NCBI GenBank assembly: GCA_947475845.1
Contig: CANJMO010000009.1
Location: forward strand, 1-55,006
Direction of reading: 5' to 3'
Source: Caulobacteraceae bacterium
GTDB lineage: Bacteria > Pseudomonadota > Alphaproteobacteria > Caulobacterales > Caulobacteraceae
Length of the DNA stretch: 55,006 nt
Shown: positions 44,655-53,874 of the stretch, one piece after another
Layout of the letters: every line of letters begins with the position of its first letter
How positions within the stretch are numbered: position 1 is the stretch's first letter
Position numbers and translations under genes: made by a program
Notes under the pieces: generated by a model
Database searches by the model: none
What the model was told of the DNA's origin: nothing
Seen by the model: only the letters and a program-made list of their open reading frames with translations

Positions 44655-46276
44655 CGCGGGCGCGCGGCGTAGATCACCAGCCGCACCGGCGAGTTGTTGG
44701 CGTAGTCGAAACCCTCGACCTGCCCGGTTTTTCGCACCCGGCGGCCGGCGCCCTTCAACGCGTCCAACAGGGCCTGCTCCTGGCGGCCCTCGACGATCAC
44801 CGGACGGCCTTCGCCGACCGCGTCGACCGCGTCCTCCACAGTGGCGGCCTCGGTCAATCCTCCGAGCACGAAGGTCAGGCTGGGCTCGCCGAACCCGACC
44901 ACCGCCACGGGCCCCGGGGTCACCCCGCTGCGCGGATCAAGGCCTTCCTCGGCCAGCGCGGCGGCGGCGCGCTGCGACACCCATAGCGCCTGCAGCCTCG
45001 GCCCCGCGCCTGCGGCTAGGGCGCCGTGGGCCAGCAGACCGACAACCGTGGCGACGGCTACCGCCTGCCACGGCCGCCCCATCTGGATCAGGGCGCTGGG
45101 TCCAAGGGCGGCGGCGGCCAGCAGGACGGCGGCGGCCACGCACCAGGCAACAGCTGAGGGGCCGCCTAAATGGGTCCCGAGATAGAGGGTCAGGGCGATC
45201 CAGACCGCACCGGCTACGATTTGCAGCGCCGCGCCCAGGCGCAGGGTCAGCAGGCCCGGGCCACGGGTCACGGCCGCGGCGGCGAGCCAGGCCAGGGCGC
45301 CGTAGACGATCAGGCCGCCGGCCAGGGGCTGGCCCCGGCTGAACTCAACCACGACCCAGGTCGGAATCAGCCAGCACAGAGCGAGCTTGATCGCCGGCTC
45401 GCGGCGCCCCTGCCAGGCCAGCATCAGGGCGGGGGGCACGAGCAGGGTGAAGGGAAACAGCAGCAGCGGGCTCAGCAACAAGTGGAAGCCGGGGGTGCGC
45501 CGGCCGCCTCCCAGAACCGGCCAGACGGGGGCCGAGCCGTCGGCGGCGTGGATCGCGCCGGCGACGATGGAAGGGCCGACCAGGGCGGCCATCAGGATCA
45601 GACCCCAGCCCCAGCCGAGGGAGCGCAGCCACGCCGCCTTGCGATCCGCCAGCCATAGGCAGGCGCCGGTCAGGATCACCGCGACCGGACCGATCGGCCC
45701 GCCGGCCAGGGCCGCCAGGGCGACCCCCAGCCACAACAGCACGCGCGTGGTGCGCCCGCATTCCGGCCCGCCTTCGGTCGCCAGATAGAGACGGCCCAAA
45801 GCCGCCACCGCCAGGGTGACCCCGGCGCAGAGCAGCACGGCTGGGGCGTCGAGGGCGCCGGCGGTCGATAGCATCAGGCCCGCGCCCAGCATCACCCCGG
45901 CCAGCAGGCCGGCGCCGGCGCCGAACAGGGCCGCTCCGCCCCAGGCGCAGGCCGCGGCCGCGATCATGGCTCCGGCCAGGGCGGGCAGGCGGTAAGCCCC
46001 GATGCGGCGCGTCTCGACGTTCGAGGTCAGGAATACGGCGGCGGCCTGCAGCCAGTGCAGTCCTGCCGGGCGGCGGTCCGACGCCTGGTCGTCGACGGCG
46101 GTGGCGGTGAGATCGCGGGTCTCAATCATCTGGGCGCTGGCTTCGGCCAGGCGCGCCTCGCCGCGGTCGGTGACCGGCAGGGCCAGACCCGGCAGCGCGG
46201 CGGCAAGCGCGATCAGCGCGGCCAGCAAAGGTCCGCGCCAGCCCCGGCTCCAGCGATCGATCAGCGATGGCGTCAT
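44651..46276 (-). CDS. ArnT/PMT-like membrane glycosyltransferase
   Basis: A 541-residue inner-membrane protein with about 11-12 helices. The N-terminal part has LPVTDRGEARLAEASAQMIE followed by RRPAGLHWLQAAAV, which corresponds to the polyprenyl-phosphate-sugar transferase pattern of ArnT (first periplasmic loop DE/DR acid and PPL-like region). The C-terminal 100 residues form a soluble periplasmic domain. It probably moves a sugar onto lipid A or another envelope glycan. The neighbouring MprF-type gene is convergent with a four-base overlap. Confidence 0.75.
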   Translation of the reverse strand: MTPSLIDRWSRGWRGPLLAALIALAAALPGLALPVTDRGEARLAEASAQMIETRDLTATAVDDQASDRRPAGLHWLQAAAVFLTSNVETRRIGAYRLPALAGAMIAAAACAWGGAALFGAGAGLLAGVMLGAGLMLSTAGALDAPAVLLCAGVTLAVAALGRLYLATEGGPECGRTTRVLLWLGVALAALAGGPIGPVAVILTGACLWLADRKAAWLRSLGWGWGLILMAALVGPSIVAGAIHAADGSAPVWPVLGGGRRTPGFHLLLSPLLLFPFTLLVPPALMLAWQGRREPAIKLALCWLIPTWVVVEFSRGQPLAGGLIVYGALAWLAAAAVTRGPGLLTLRLGAALQIVAGAVWIALTLYLGTHLGGPSAVAWCVAAAVLLAAAALGPSALIQMGRPWQAVAVATVVGLLAHGALAAGAGPRLQALWVSQRAAAALAEEGLDPRSGVTPGPVAVVGFGEPSLTFVLGGLTEAATVEDAVDAVGEGRPVIVEGRQEQALLDALKGAGRRVRKTGQVEGFDYANNSPVRLVIYAARPR

Positions 46277-46321
46277 GGCGTTGGCGGCATCATAGGCGCG
46301 AATGGGCGGCGGCCGCGCCAT

Positions 46322-46369
46322 GCAAAGTCAAGGCCGGGCAAAATCAAGGCCGGGCAAAGTCAAAGTGGG
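46322..46369. repeat. Three tandem 16-base repeats
   Basis: Units GCAAAGTCAAGGCCGG, GCAAAATCAAGGCCGG and GCAAAGTCAAAGTGGG follow each other, about 45 bases ahead of the glycosyltransferase start. On the minus strand each unit contains TTGA(C/T)TTTGC, similar to a -35 element. Confidence 0.6.
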
Positions 46370-46381
46370 GCAAGCCACGGC

Positions 46382-46453
46382 TCAGGAAAAGGCGACGAAC
46401 ACCAGGGCGGCCAGGAAGGCGTCGATCGTGCGGCAGACGAGGGAAAGGGACAT
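46382..46453 (-). CDS. Possible 23-residue hydrophobic peptide
   Basis: ATG 46453 reads MSLSLVCRTIDAFLAALVFV then AFS and stop: one membrane-helix length. No clear ribosome-binding site. It lies in the 234-base space between the glycosyltransferase and the gene downstream of phaR. Very uncertain. Confidence 0.2.
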   Translation of the reverse strand: MSLSLVCRTIDAFLAALVFVAFS

Positions 46454-46510
46454 GGCGGACTCGGCAAGGGCGATCGATGTCCCCTGCCAAGCAAGACGGG
46501 CGCCAAACGG

Positions 46511-46834
46511 TCAGATGTCGGTCTTGGCGATGCGTCCGGTGCGGTTGCGGCGGTCGGCCCGCCCGGACCACTCCACACCGAGGTAGACGGCGCGCGCCTT
46601 CTGGGCGGTTTTTGCCGGGGCGCTGTTTTCCGCCCCATCCGACTGACCGAGGATCTGGGCCGAGACTTCAGGCTCGGCCTGGCGGGGATCGGCCGAAGAG
46701 GGAGGGATCGGGCTGGCTGCGGCGGCCGCCTCGGGGCCCTCCGCGCGCTCGGCCCCCGACGGGCCGCCGGAGCCGGCCCGGCGCAGGCGCTTGGCGAAGC
46801 CCGGACGGCGGACCGGATGGATGGGATCGGTCAC
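46511..46834 (-). CDS. Unknown protein downstream of phaR
   Basis: A 107-residue protein from GTG, with a basic start (PVRRPGFAKRLRRAG), a long disordered alanine/proline-rich middle and a structured-looking end, AVYLGVEWSGRADRRNRTGR. It follows phaR by 16 bases on the same strand and is probably co-transcribed. The function is unknown. Confidence 0.5.
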   Translation of the reverse strand: MTDPIHPVRRPGFAKRLRRAGSGGPSGAERAEGPEAAAAASPIPPSSADPRQAEPEVSAQILGQSDGAENSAPAKTAQKARAVYLGVEWSGRADRRNRTGRIAKTDI

Positions 46835-46850
46835 GCCGCCCTACCTTGTC

Positions 46851-47543
46851 TCAGCTCTTGGAGGCCAGCTTGGCGATCTGGGCCTGCATCTCTTCGATGC
46901 GCTTCTTCAGATCGGTCAGCGACTCGTCCTCGGCTGCCGCTGGCGCGGCGGCGGGAGGCGCAGCAGGCGTTTCGGCCGGCCCGGCGGCGGGAGCGGCGGC
47001 CGCGCCGCCCTGTCCGGGGAACGGAAACGGCATCGGCACCGGGGAGAACATCTTCATGGCCCGGTCGAACAGCTGCATGTTCTGGTGAATCTGGTCCTCG
47101 AAGTACTTCATTCCGGGAGCCCCGGCCATCAGGGCCGGCGCGCCGCCCAGGGTAGTGGAGAACTGCTTGCGCATGCGCTCCTGCTGCTGGGTGAAGCTGT
47201 CGAGCGACATTTCCAGATAGCTGGGCACCAGGGCCTGCATCGAGTCGCCGTAGAAGCGGATCAGCTGGCGCAAGAACTGGATCGGCAGCAGATTCTGCCC
47301 GCGGCCTTCCTCCTCGAAGATAATTTGGGTCAGGACCGAACGGGTGATCTCCTCGTTGGTCTTGGCGTCGAACACCTGGAAGTCGACACCCTGTTTGACC
47401 ATCTCGCTGAGATGTTCGAGCGTCACATAGGAGCTGGATCTGGTGTTATAGAGCCGCCGGTTGGCGTACTTCTTGATGACGACCCGTTCCTCGCCGGACT
47501 TTCCTGCATCGCCCTTGGCGCCTGGTGTAACTGTGTCGCTCAT
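46851..47543 (-). CDS. phaR: Polyhydroxyalkanoate synthesis regulator PhaR
   Basis: A repressor that senses polyhydroxyalkanoate granules and controls phasin and its own gene. Of the 230 residues, 20-130 hold the conserved DNA-binding/PHB-accumulation domain ([42 protein letters not shown]). A proline/alanine linker and a C-terminal coiled coil ([18 protein letters not shown]) follow. It is divergent from phaA. Its leader carries a strong promoter, a TGC-rich site and a 22-base palindrome. Confidence 0.95.
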   Translation of the reverse strand: MSDTVTPGAKGDAGKSGEERVVIKKYANRRLYNTRSSSYVTLEHLSEMVKQGVDFQVFDAKTNEEITRSVLTQIIFEEEGRGQNLLPIQFLRQLIRFYGDSMQALVPSYLEMSLDSFTQQQERMRKQFSTTLGGAPALMAGAPGMKYFEDQIHQNMQLFDRAMKMFSPVPMPFPFPGQGGAAAAPAAGPAETPAAPPAAAPAAAEDESLTDLKKRIEEMQAQIAKLASKS

Positions 47544-47565
47544 TGCCCCCCCCGAGGATTATGCC

Positions 47566-47632
47566 GCGAGCCAAAGCTTGGGCTCGCTCTTGTGCAGCGC
47601 CATATTATACGGAAGAGAAGACGCCGCGTCAT
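47566..47632 (-). promoter_or_regulatory. phaR promoter with TGC-rich site and palindrome
   Basis: On the minus strand ATGACG (47632-47627), 17 bases, TATAAT (47609-47604) form a near-consensus promoter. Overlapping its start is TTGTGCAGCGC (plus strand 47590-47600), similar to TGC-rich PhaR sites. Further down, 47566-47587 is a 22-base near-perfect palindrome centred on AAGCTT with arms GCGAGCC/GGCTCGC. Together they suggest autorepression by PhaR. Confidence 0.5.
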
Positions 47633-47698
47633 CGCCGTCAAGCCCGGGCTTCTCGCGGGCGCAACAATCCGCTCACAAGAGCCCTCGGAGCCCAGCCT

Positions 47699-48871
47699 AT
47701 GAGCGATATCGTCATCGTTTCCGCCGCCCGCACCCCTGTCGGCTCGTTCAATGGCGCCCTGGCCAGCCTGCCCGCCTCCGCGCTGGGCACGATCGCCATC
47801 AAGGCCGCGCTTGAGCGCGCGGGCGTCGAGCCGGGTCAGGTCGACGAAGTGATCCTAGGCCATGTGTTGCAGGCCGCCGCAGGCCAAGGCCCCGCCCGCC
47901 AGGCCTCGGTCAACGCAGGCATTCCCTATACCACCCCGGCCTGGAGCCTGAACCAGATCTGCGGATCGGGCCTGCGCGCCGTGGCGCTGGGCATGCAGCA
48001 GATTCAGGACGGCGCCGCGATCGTCGTCGCCGGCGGCCAGGAGAGCATGAGCCAAGCGCCGCACGCCGCGCACCTGCGCAACGGTCAGAAGATGGGCGAC
48101 CTGAACTTTATCGACACCATGATCAAGGACGGCCTGTGGGACGCCTTCAACGGCTACCACATGGGCACCACTGCCGAGAACGTGGCGACCCAGGGCCAGA
48201 TCACCCGCGAGGACCAGGACCGCTTCGCCGCCCAATCGCAGAACCGCGCCGAGGCCGCCCAGAAGGCCGGCAAGTTCGACGCCGAGATCGCCCCCGTCAC
48301 CATCAAGGGCCGCAAGGGCGACACCGTCGTCGACAAGGACGAATACATCCGCCACGGCTCGACCTATGAAGCCATGGCCGGTCTGCGCCCCGCCTTCTCC
48401 AAGGAGGGCACCGTAACCGCCGGCAACGCGTCGGGTCTGAACGACGGCGCCGCCGCCGTGGTGCTGATGACCGCCAAGGAAGCCGCCGCGCGCGGCCTGA
48501 CCCCCCTGGCCCGCATCGCGGCGTGGGCCACCGCGGGCGTCGATCCGGCGATCATGGGCACAGGCCCGATCCCGGCCACCCGCAAGGCCCTGGAACGGGC
48601 CGGCTGGAAGACCTCCGACCTCGATCTGATCGAAGCCAACGAGGCCTTCGCCGCCCAGGCCCTGTGCGTCACCCGCGGACTCGATCTCGATCCGGCCAAG
48701 GTCAATGTCAACGGCGGGGCCATTGCCATCGGTCACCCGGTGGGCGCGTCCGGCGCGCGCATTCTGACCACCCTGCTTTACGAAATGGGCCGCGCCGACG
48801 CCAAGAAGGGTCTGGCGACTCTGTGCATCGGCGGCGGTATGGGCGTAGCCCTGGCGGTCGAGCGAGCCTGA
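47699..48871 (+). CDS. phaA: Acetyl-CoA acetyltransferase
   Basis: Biosynthetic thiolase condensing two acetyl-CoA to acetoacetyl-CoA, the first step of polyhydroxybutyrate synthesis. It has 390 residues with Cys88 (NQICGSGLR), His346 ([11 protein letters not shown]) and Cys376 (LCIGGGMG). It is divergent from phaR. The usual partner phaB does not follow; the next gene is a DUF4908 protein. Confidence 0.94.
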   Translation: MSDIVIVSAARTPVGSFNGALASLPASALGTIAIKAALERAGVEPGQVDEVILGHVLQAAAGQGPARQASVNAGIPYTTPAWSLNQICGSGLRAVALGMQQIQDGAAIVVAGGQESMSQAPHAAHLRNGQKMGDLNFIDTMIKDGLWDAFNGYHMGTTAENVATQGQITREDQDRFAAQSQNRAEAAQKAGKFDAEIAPVTIKGRKGDTVVDKDEYIRHGSTYEAMAGLRPAFSKEGTVTAGNASGLNDGAAAVVLMTAKEAAARGLTPLARIAAWATAGVDPAIMGTGPIPATRKALERAGWKTSDLDLIEANEAFAAQALCVTRGLDLDPAKVNVNGGAIAIGHPVGASGARILTTLLYEMGRADAKKGLATLCIGGGMGVALAVERA

Positions 48872-48921
48872 ACGCACTGACTGGGCAACACTTGGCTGTT
48901 AGGGATTAGGGGTTAAGCTGA

Positions 48922-48950
48922 TCTCGCGTCTTCACGGGGAGGACGCGAGA
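48922..48950. repeat. Hairpin between phaA and the DUF4908 gene
   Basis: TCTCGCGTC and GACGCGAGA are perfect 9-base arms around an 11-base loop that contains GGGGAG. No T-run follows. It may be an mRNA-stabilising or attenuating structure. Confidence 0.45.
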
Positions 48951-49024
48951 AGGCCCTCAAGCAGATGTGATGGCGCCGCCGTCACGTCCAAAAAGCGCCC
49001 CAGTCCCGGAGCATTACGCTCGGT

Positions 49025-49777
49025 ATGTTAGGTGGGAAGTTGTCGAGCCTGAGCGGCGTCGTGGCTGCGGCCCTGCTGGGCGCGAGCGCACCGGCTGCCG
49101 CGGCCCCTATGCTGCAAAACATCCTACCGTTCGGGGACAACCGGGGCGCGCCCACGCCGCCGGTGGCGCGCTACGTCGGCGCGGAGGGGCAATCCTTCGT
49201 TCTCGACCGGGAATCCGGGCCCCATCCCCTGCTCAAGTTCGACGACAGTCCCGAGGTCTGGGTGCTGGAGCCGTCGCCGGCCCCGCGTGGCGATACGATC
49301 TACCGCAACGATCTGGGTTCGCCGGTGCTGCGCGCGACACGCCTGGGCGGTCTGATCCTGTTCACCGCCCAGGAGCCGGCGGGCTCTCCGGTGGCCATGG
49401 AGGGCGAGGCGGACGATCTGCAGCCGCCGCTGGGCATACCCGCCGGCGCCCTGCTGCAGCGCATGATCCAGGCCAGCGCCCGCGCCTCGCGCGCGGCTCA
49501 GCACCTGATCACCTTCTCCGCTCCCAGCGTCTCGCCCCAGGCCGCGCCGCTGTTCGCCGACGCCGCCACCATCGCAGCGGAGGCCATCGTCCACCTGGCG
49601 CGGCGGCCCGAGGGCCATGCCTTCCTGGCCAAGCTGGACAAGCTGGTGTTCCTGAAAGGGGCCAAGCCGGACGTGTCGATCAACGGCCAGGTGATGCTGA
49701 TCACCGTAACGCCCGACAAGGGCTATGGCGGCCGTCCGTCGTCAGACAAGCTGGTGAAGGCGGCGCTCGGCCGATAG
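49025..49777 (+). CDS. Secreted DUF4908 family protein
   Basis: A 250-residue exported protein with a signal peptide (cleavage near APAAAA). The mature part includes RYVGAEGQSFVLDRESGPHP and LLKFDDSPEVWVLEPSPAPR, recognised as the DUF4908 pattern known mainly from Caulobacterales. Function unknown. It lies 153 bases after phaA, with a hairpin between. Confidence 0.7.
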   Translation: MLGGKLSSLSGVVAAALLGASAPAAAAPMLQNILPFGDNRGAPTPPVARYVGAEGQSFVLDRESGPHPLLKFDDSPEVWVLEPSPAPRGDTIYRNDLGSPVLRATRLGGLILFTAQEPAGSPVAMEGEADDLQPPLGIPAGALLQRMIQASARASRAAQHLITFSAPSVSPQAAPLFADAATIAAEAIVHLARRPEGHAFLAKLDKLVFLKGAKPDVSINGQVMLITVTPDKGYGGRPSSDKLVKAALGR

Positions 49778-49785
49778 TGTTCTCT

Positions 49786-49815
49786 GCGCTACCGCCTAAC
49801 GGCTGCTTGAGCGCG
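49786..49815. repeat. Dispersed palindromic repeat, copy C
   Basis: GCGCTACCGCCTAACGGCTG followed by CTTGAGCGCG. The centre CCGCCTAACGGC forms its own hairpin inside the outer GCGCT/AGCGC arms. It lies between convergent genes. Confidence 0.6.
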
Positions 49816-49825
49816 TGGGCGCGGG

Positions 49826-50449
49826 TCAGCCGCCCTGGCAGGCCGCCGCGTCGGCGGTTTCCAGCTTGCGCCAGGCCTGGGTCACCAGCAGGTCGCGCGG
49901 CCTCTGGCTGGCGGTGCCGAAGGTCACGGCGCCCACGGCGCGGTCGTAATGCTGCACCGAGATCGACAGCAACTGGCCGTCGGCGATGGCGCTCAGCAGA
50001 GCCCGGCCATAGGCGAGGTCCTCGCCGAACTCGATGAAGCCGGTATCGCTGCGCCCCTGCTCCACGCCCTGGCCGGGGAAGCGCCAGTTGCGGCCGTTGG
50101 CGCGGATGTCGAGGATGGTGCCCTCCGGCGGCGTATTGGGCTCGATCGGGAAGCGGACATACAGGCCCGACGGTTCGCCGAGCCCCGTCGCGACGGCCTT
50201 GTCATAGGCCACGATCAGTTCGGCCGCGCCGCTCGACGCCGCGGGGCGCCAGGTGATCAGCGGCGGAGCGGGCAGGCCGGCCTTGGTGTTCAGGCCGGAA
50301 ATCAGTTCGATCACGCCGCCGGCCTGCGACTGGACGACGATGTCGCAGCGCTTCGCCGGGGCGGCGGGAGGTGTCTGGGCCAAGGGCTGATCGTACGCGC
50401 CGAAAGCCAGGATTACTGAAGCCAGGGCCAATAGGCCTGGCCGACTCAA
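49826..50449 (-). CDS. Secreted protein of unknown function
   Basis: A 207-residue protein with a signal peptide (MSRPGLLALASVILAFGAY), then CDIVVQSQAGGVIEL and beta-rich sequence. It starts four bases after the DUF6152 gene stop and is the third gene of a leftward operon of secreted proteins (51669 to 49826). Not recognised. Confidence 0.6.
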   Translation of the reverse strand: MSRPGLLALASVILAFGAYDQPLAQTPPAAPAKRCDIVVQSQAGGVIELISGLNTKAGLPAPPLITWRPAASSGAAELIVAYDKAVATGLGEPSGLYVRFPIEPNTPPEGTILDIRANGRNWRFPGQGVEQGRSDTGFIEFGEDLAYGRALLSAIADGQLLSISVQHYDRAVGAVTFGTASQRPRDLLVTQAWRKLETADAAACQGG

Positions 50450-50453
50450 GACC

Positions 50454-50846
50454 TCATCCCGAGCGGCCGTTCTTGATCACCTGGCCGTCTGGCAGGGTCA
50501 CGGCCATGAAGCCGCCGCCGTGGCCGCCGTCGCGCAGGGGATGCAGGTCGATGCTGACCTTGTCGCCGGGCTTCAGGGTGGTCCGGGTCCAGCCGAGGCG
50601 TCCGAGGTTGCCCGGGCTGGTCAGCTCGACCGACCAGGCCTCGTCGTCCGTGGTCCCCGGCACGGTGCCCGGATTGGGCACGATCTGGATGAAGACGTGA
50701 GGGTTGGTCCACTGGAACGCCTTGATGGTACCGACGATGGTCGAGGTCTTGGCCCCGTCGAACATGGCGAAGGAGTGATGGGCCTGGCTGGCCGCCGGCA
50801 GGGCGCACAGGCCGAGGCCGAGGGCGAGGGCTTTGAGACGGGTCAT
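50454..50846 (-). CDS. DUF6152 family secreted protein
   Basis: A 130-residue periplasmic protein with the signal peptide MTRLKALALGLGLCALPAAS, followed at once by the family hallmark HHSFAMFD and further on GTIKAFQWTNPHVFIQI. The His-His start may bind metal. I prefer ATG 50846 (GGAG eight bases before it) to an ATG at 50879 that overlaps the preceding gene. It is the middle gene of a three-gene operon. Confidence 0.75.
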   Translation of the reverse strand: MTRLKALALGLGLCALPAASQAHHSFAMFDGAKTSTIVGTIKAFQWTNPHVFIQIVPNPGTVPGTTDDEAWSVELTSPGNLGRLGWTRTTLKPGDKVSIDLHPLRDGGHGGGFMAVTLPDGQVIKNGRSG

Positions 50847-50871
50847 GCCGGAAGCTCCGCGGGGTTGAGGA

Positions 50872-51669
50872 CTACTCATGCTTTGCCGCTACAAAGATGT
50901 CGTTGCCGAACTTGTCCTTGGCCTCGACGACGCTGCCCTGCAAGCAGACGCCTTCGAGAATGTCGGCCTTTTCCCCGCGCTGGCGTTTGAAATAGCGGGT
51001 CGTCTTGTACGGCGCCGTAAGGACATGCGGGGCGGTGATGGTCAGCTCGTCGGCCAGGACGTCCGGCGCCGACAGATAGATGCGCTCGACGATGTGCATG
51101 TCGCCGTTGTTGGGAATGCCCGCCGCTTCCTTGATGGCGATCCATGTCTGCGGCAGGATCGCGACGGTGTCGACGACCAGCGTCTGGCCTTGCCAGGTTC
51201 CGATCGAATGGCCGTGGAAGCTCGGGTCGGGATCGGCGGGGTGCTTGCGCCCGTCGGTGTAGATGCGGCGCAGGCGGTTGGCGTCGGATTCGCCGAGCAT
51301 GGTCACCCGGCCGGGCGTGACCAGGATTTCCATGGCGTTGTGGCTGATCATCATCCAGGTCGGCATGGCCTCGGGCAGGCAGTCGAGGAACAGGTTGTGC
51401 GGCTTGCCGGCCCGCTCGTCGGCGAGATCCTGATCGACCTGCTTGGCGACCTCGGCAGTCCAGGGCGGCACATTGCCGGTCAGCTGCTTGTCCTGGTCGG
51501 TGCGGTCGGGAATCCACACGCCGCTCCAGTCGGGGAGCTTGGCCATGAAGGCCCAGTCGATCTTTGGGGCCGCAAGCGGCGCGGCCGCCGGCTTGGTCTG
51601 AGCGTGGGCAAAGGGCGCCGCCACCGCAAGCGCCGCGCTGCAAAGCATGATGGGAACGATGTGTTTCAT
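50872..51669 (-). CDS. Secreted protein often paired with DUF6152
   Basis: A 265-residue exported protein (signal peptide ending AAPFAHA). LPDWSGVWIPD near residue 48, a CLPEAMP segment and HGHSIGTWQGQTLVVDTVA (core SIGTWQGQTLVVDT) are features shared by a group of unnamed proteins found beside DUF6152 genes in alphaproteobacteria. It heads the operon. The role is unknown. Confidence 0.65.
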   Translation of the reverse strand: MKHIVPIMLCSAALAVAAPFAHAQTKPAAAPLAAPKIDWAFMAKLPDWSGVWIPDRTDQDKQLTGNVPPWTAEVAKQVDQDLADERAGKPHNLFLDCLPEAMPTWMMISHNAMEILVTPGRVTMLGESDANRLRRIYTDGRKHPADPDPSFHGHSIGTWQGQTLVVDTVAILPQTWIAIKEAAGIPNNGDMHIVERIYLSAPDVLADELTITAPHVLTAPYKTTRYFKRQRGEKADILEGVCLQGSVVEAKDKFGNDIFVAAKHE

Positions 51670-51697
51670 TCGGTATGCGGACCTGTACACCGCCGGA

Positions 51698-52162
51698 TCA
51701 GGAATCCCGATTAGCATGGGCCTCCCCCAGGGGCCACCCTTGCGGAATCCACCCCGGCGCGGCCATTTCGAAGCGCGAGAACGCGAACCCCGGCGCCACC
51801 GTGCAGCCGGCCAGGGTCCAGTCGCCGAGACTGCGCGCGCTCTGCCAGTCGCCCGCCGGCACGATGGCCTGGGGCTGTTCTCCAACGGCGATATCGGCGC
51901 CCAGCACAACCTCTCGCACGGTCTCGCCAACGAAGGCCGCGACGCTCAGTGCCAGGGGCGCGCCGGCATGGAAGTGCCACACCTCGACGGCGTCGGTGAC
52001 CCGATGCCAATGCGATCGCTGACCGGCGGCCAACAGGTAGTAGATGGCGGTCGAGGCGGCCCGGCCGCCGGGTTCCGCAACGTCACGGAAGGTCTCGCGG
52101 TACCAGCCGCCCTCGGGATGAGGCGTCAGACCCAATAGCGCGACCACCTCTTCGGCCGTCAT
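51698..52162 (-). CDS. Cupin-fold DUF985 protein
   Basis: A 154-residue cytoplasmic protein with the DUF985 pattern: LGLTPHPEGGWYRETFRD near the start, YYLLAAGQRSHWHRV and EVWHFHAG for the cupin metal site, VVPAGDWQSAR-like IVPAGDWQSAR and TVAPGFAFSRFEMA at the end. Members are sugar epimerase-like; the substrate is unknown. It lies 37 bases after gloB in the same direction. Confidence 0.85.
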   Translation of the reverse strand: MTAEEVVALLGLTPHPEGGWYRETFRDVAEPGGRAASTAIYYLLAAGQRSHWHRVTDAVEVWHFHAGAPLALSVAAFVGETVREVVLGADIAVGEQPQAIVPAGDWQSARSLGDWTLAGCTVAPGFAFSRFEMAAPGWIPQGWPLGEAHANRDS

Positions 52163-52168
52163 GATTTC

Positions 52169-52198
52169 GCGCTACCGCTTCGCTGCTTGAGCGCGTGC
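52169..52198. repeat. Dispersed palindromic repeat, copy D
   Basis: CGCGCTACCGCTTCGCTGCT followed by TGAGCGCGTG; outer arms CGCGCT/AGCGCG are perfect. It fills the gap between gloB and the DUF985 gene. Confidence 0.6.
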
Positions 52199-52199
52199 G

Positions 52200-52967
52200 T
52201 CATCCCTTGAAGCCGTCCTTGGCCTTGCGCACGGCGGCGAACACCTCGGGGTCGGAGTGGCCGGCCAAGCCCATGCGTTCGGCCAAGAGGGGCGCGCGCA
52301 GGAACGGGTTGGTGGCCTTTTCCTCGGCGACGGTGGAGGGCACGGTCCATTCGCCGCGCTCGCGCGCCGCGAACACCGCCTCGGCGCGGGCCTTCAGGGC
52401 GGGAGCGTCGTCGACCGATAGGGCAAAGCGGGCGTTGGCGGCGGTGTATTCGTGGGCGCAGTAGAGCTTGGTCTCGTCCGGCAGGGCGGCGATGCGCGAC
52501 AGTCCGCTCCACATCTGCACCGGGTCGCCTTCGAACATCCGCCCGCAACCGAGCGGGAAGATGCTGTCGCCGACGAAGGCTACCGCGTCCCGGGCGTCGT
52601 GATAGGCGATGTGCTGCAGGGTGTGGCCGCCGACGTCCATCACCGTGAATTGGGCCTCGCCCAGATCGACGGTGTCGCCGGCCGTCACCGGATGGTCGAG
52701 GGGGGCGATGCGGGTCACTTCCTGGGGACCGTAGATGGTCGAGCCGTAGCGGGCCTTCAGCGCCTCGTTGCCGCCGGCATGATCGGGATGCCAATGGGTG
52801 TTGAGGATCAGGTCGAGGCTCCAGCCGAGCCGGTCCAGGGCGGCGGCGATGGCGTCGGCGTCCGGGGTGTCGACGCAGGCGACCTTGCCCGAGGTCTCGT
52901 CGCGTACCAGATAGCCGTAGTTGTCGTTGAGGACGGGGAACTGTTCGATACGCAGGGCCATGATCAT
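52200..52967 (-). CDS. gloB: Hydroxyacylglutathione hydrolase (glyoxalase II)
   Basis: Releases lactate and glutathione from lactoylglutathione in methylglyoxal detoxification. The 255-residue protein has the binuclear zinc motif THWHPDHAGG, DVGGHTLQHIAY, FVGDSIFPLGCGR and the substrate-binding YCAHEYTAAN. An ATG two codons downstream is an equally good start. It is divergent from the methyltransferase gene. Confidence 0.94.
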   Translation of the reverse strand: MIMALRIEQFPVLNDNYGYLVRDETSGKVACVDTPDADAIAAALDRLGWSLDLILNTHWHPDHAGGNEALKARYGSTIYGPQEVTRIAPLDHPVTAGDTVDLGEAQFTVMDVGGHTLQHIAYHDARDAVAFVGDSIFPLGCGRMFEGDPVQMWSGLSRIAALPDETKLYCAHEYTAANARFALSVDDAPALKARAEAVFAARERGEWTVPSTVAEEKATNPFLRAPLLAERMGLAGHSDPEVFAAVRKAKDGFKG

Positions 52968-53071
52968 GTCCGTATTGGCGGCGCCTAACTTCTACGGCGC
53001 CTTACTCTGAAACCGAAGCCGACCCTATATTGAATGCGACGGCCGCTCTGGCGGCGCGACAGGAACCCTAA

Positions 53072-53833
53072 ATGCGCCGCGACGTGGTCGAGCTCCGCCG
53101 CTTCTACGCAGGACCGCTGGGCCATGCCGTGCGCGAGATGGTCGGGCGCAAGGTCGACGAGGCGTGGGGACAGGCCTCAGGGCTCGATGTGCTGGCCCTG
53201 GGCTACGCCACCCCATTCCTCGATGGCCTCAGCCGAGCTCGGCGGGTGGTGGCGGCGATGCCCGCCAGCCAGGGCGTGGAGGTGTGGCCGACCGGCATGC
53301 GTGGCGGCTCGGGCAACCTCGCCTGTCTGGCCGACGAGGAGACCCTGCCGTTCCCCAACGCCATGTTCGACCGCGTGCTGGTGGTGCATGGGCTGGAGGA
53401 GGCCGACGATCCGCTGGCCTTCCTGCGCGAGGTGTGGCGCGTGTTGGCGCCGTCCGGACGAGTGATCCTGACCGCCTCGGCCCGCTCGGGACTTTGGGCC
53501 AACGCCGAGGGCACGCCGTTCGGCTCGGGCCGACCGTTCACCCGGCGCCAGCTGGAGCAGCTGGCGCGCGAAGCCGAGCTTGAGCCCCTGGCGTGGTCGC
53601 GGGCGCTGTATGTCCCGCCGGTCGAAGGCCTCTCGCGCTATGCCGAAGGGTTCGAGCAGGTGGGCGCGCGTCTGTGGCCGCGGTTCGCGGGGTTGATCCT
53701 GCTGGAGGCGGTCAAACAAACCTTCGCGGTCAAGCCCAAGGGCCTGAAGGCGCCGTCACGCGCATTCGCCCCCGGCGCCCTGAAACCGGCCCGCAATCCC
53801 GCACTGGCCCGCGACGGGGTCGATCGAGGGTGA
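53072..53833 (+). CDS. SAM-dependent methyltransferase
   Basis: A 253-residue class I methyltransferase. The SAM loop is degenerate (DVLALGYATPF), but LPFPNAMFDRVLVVHGLEEAD and LREVWRVLAPSGRVILTA match the Methyltransf_11 pattern. It sits head to head with gloB, a pairing seen in other alphaproteobacteria as far as I know. Substrate unknown. Confidence 0.8.
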   Translation: MRRDVVELRRFYAGPLGHAVREMVGRKVDEAWGQASGLDVLALGYATPFLDGLSRARRVVAAMPASQGVEVWPTGMRGGSGNLACLADEETLPFPNAMFDRVLVVHGLEEADDPLAFLREVWRVLAPSGRVILTASARSGLWANAEGTPFGSGRPFTRRQLEQLAREAELEPLAWSRALYVPPVEGLSRYAEGFEQVGARLWPRFAGLILLEAVKQTFAVKPKGLKAPSRAFAPGALKPARNPALARDGVDRG

Positions 53834-53874
53834 GCGGTTTCGATCATCGAGCGTCGCCGGATCGCGAGAAGCGC

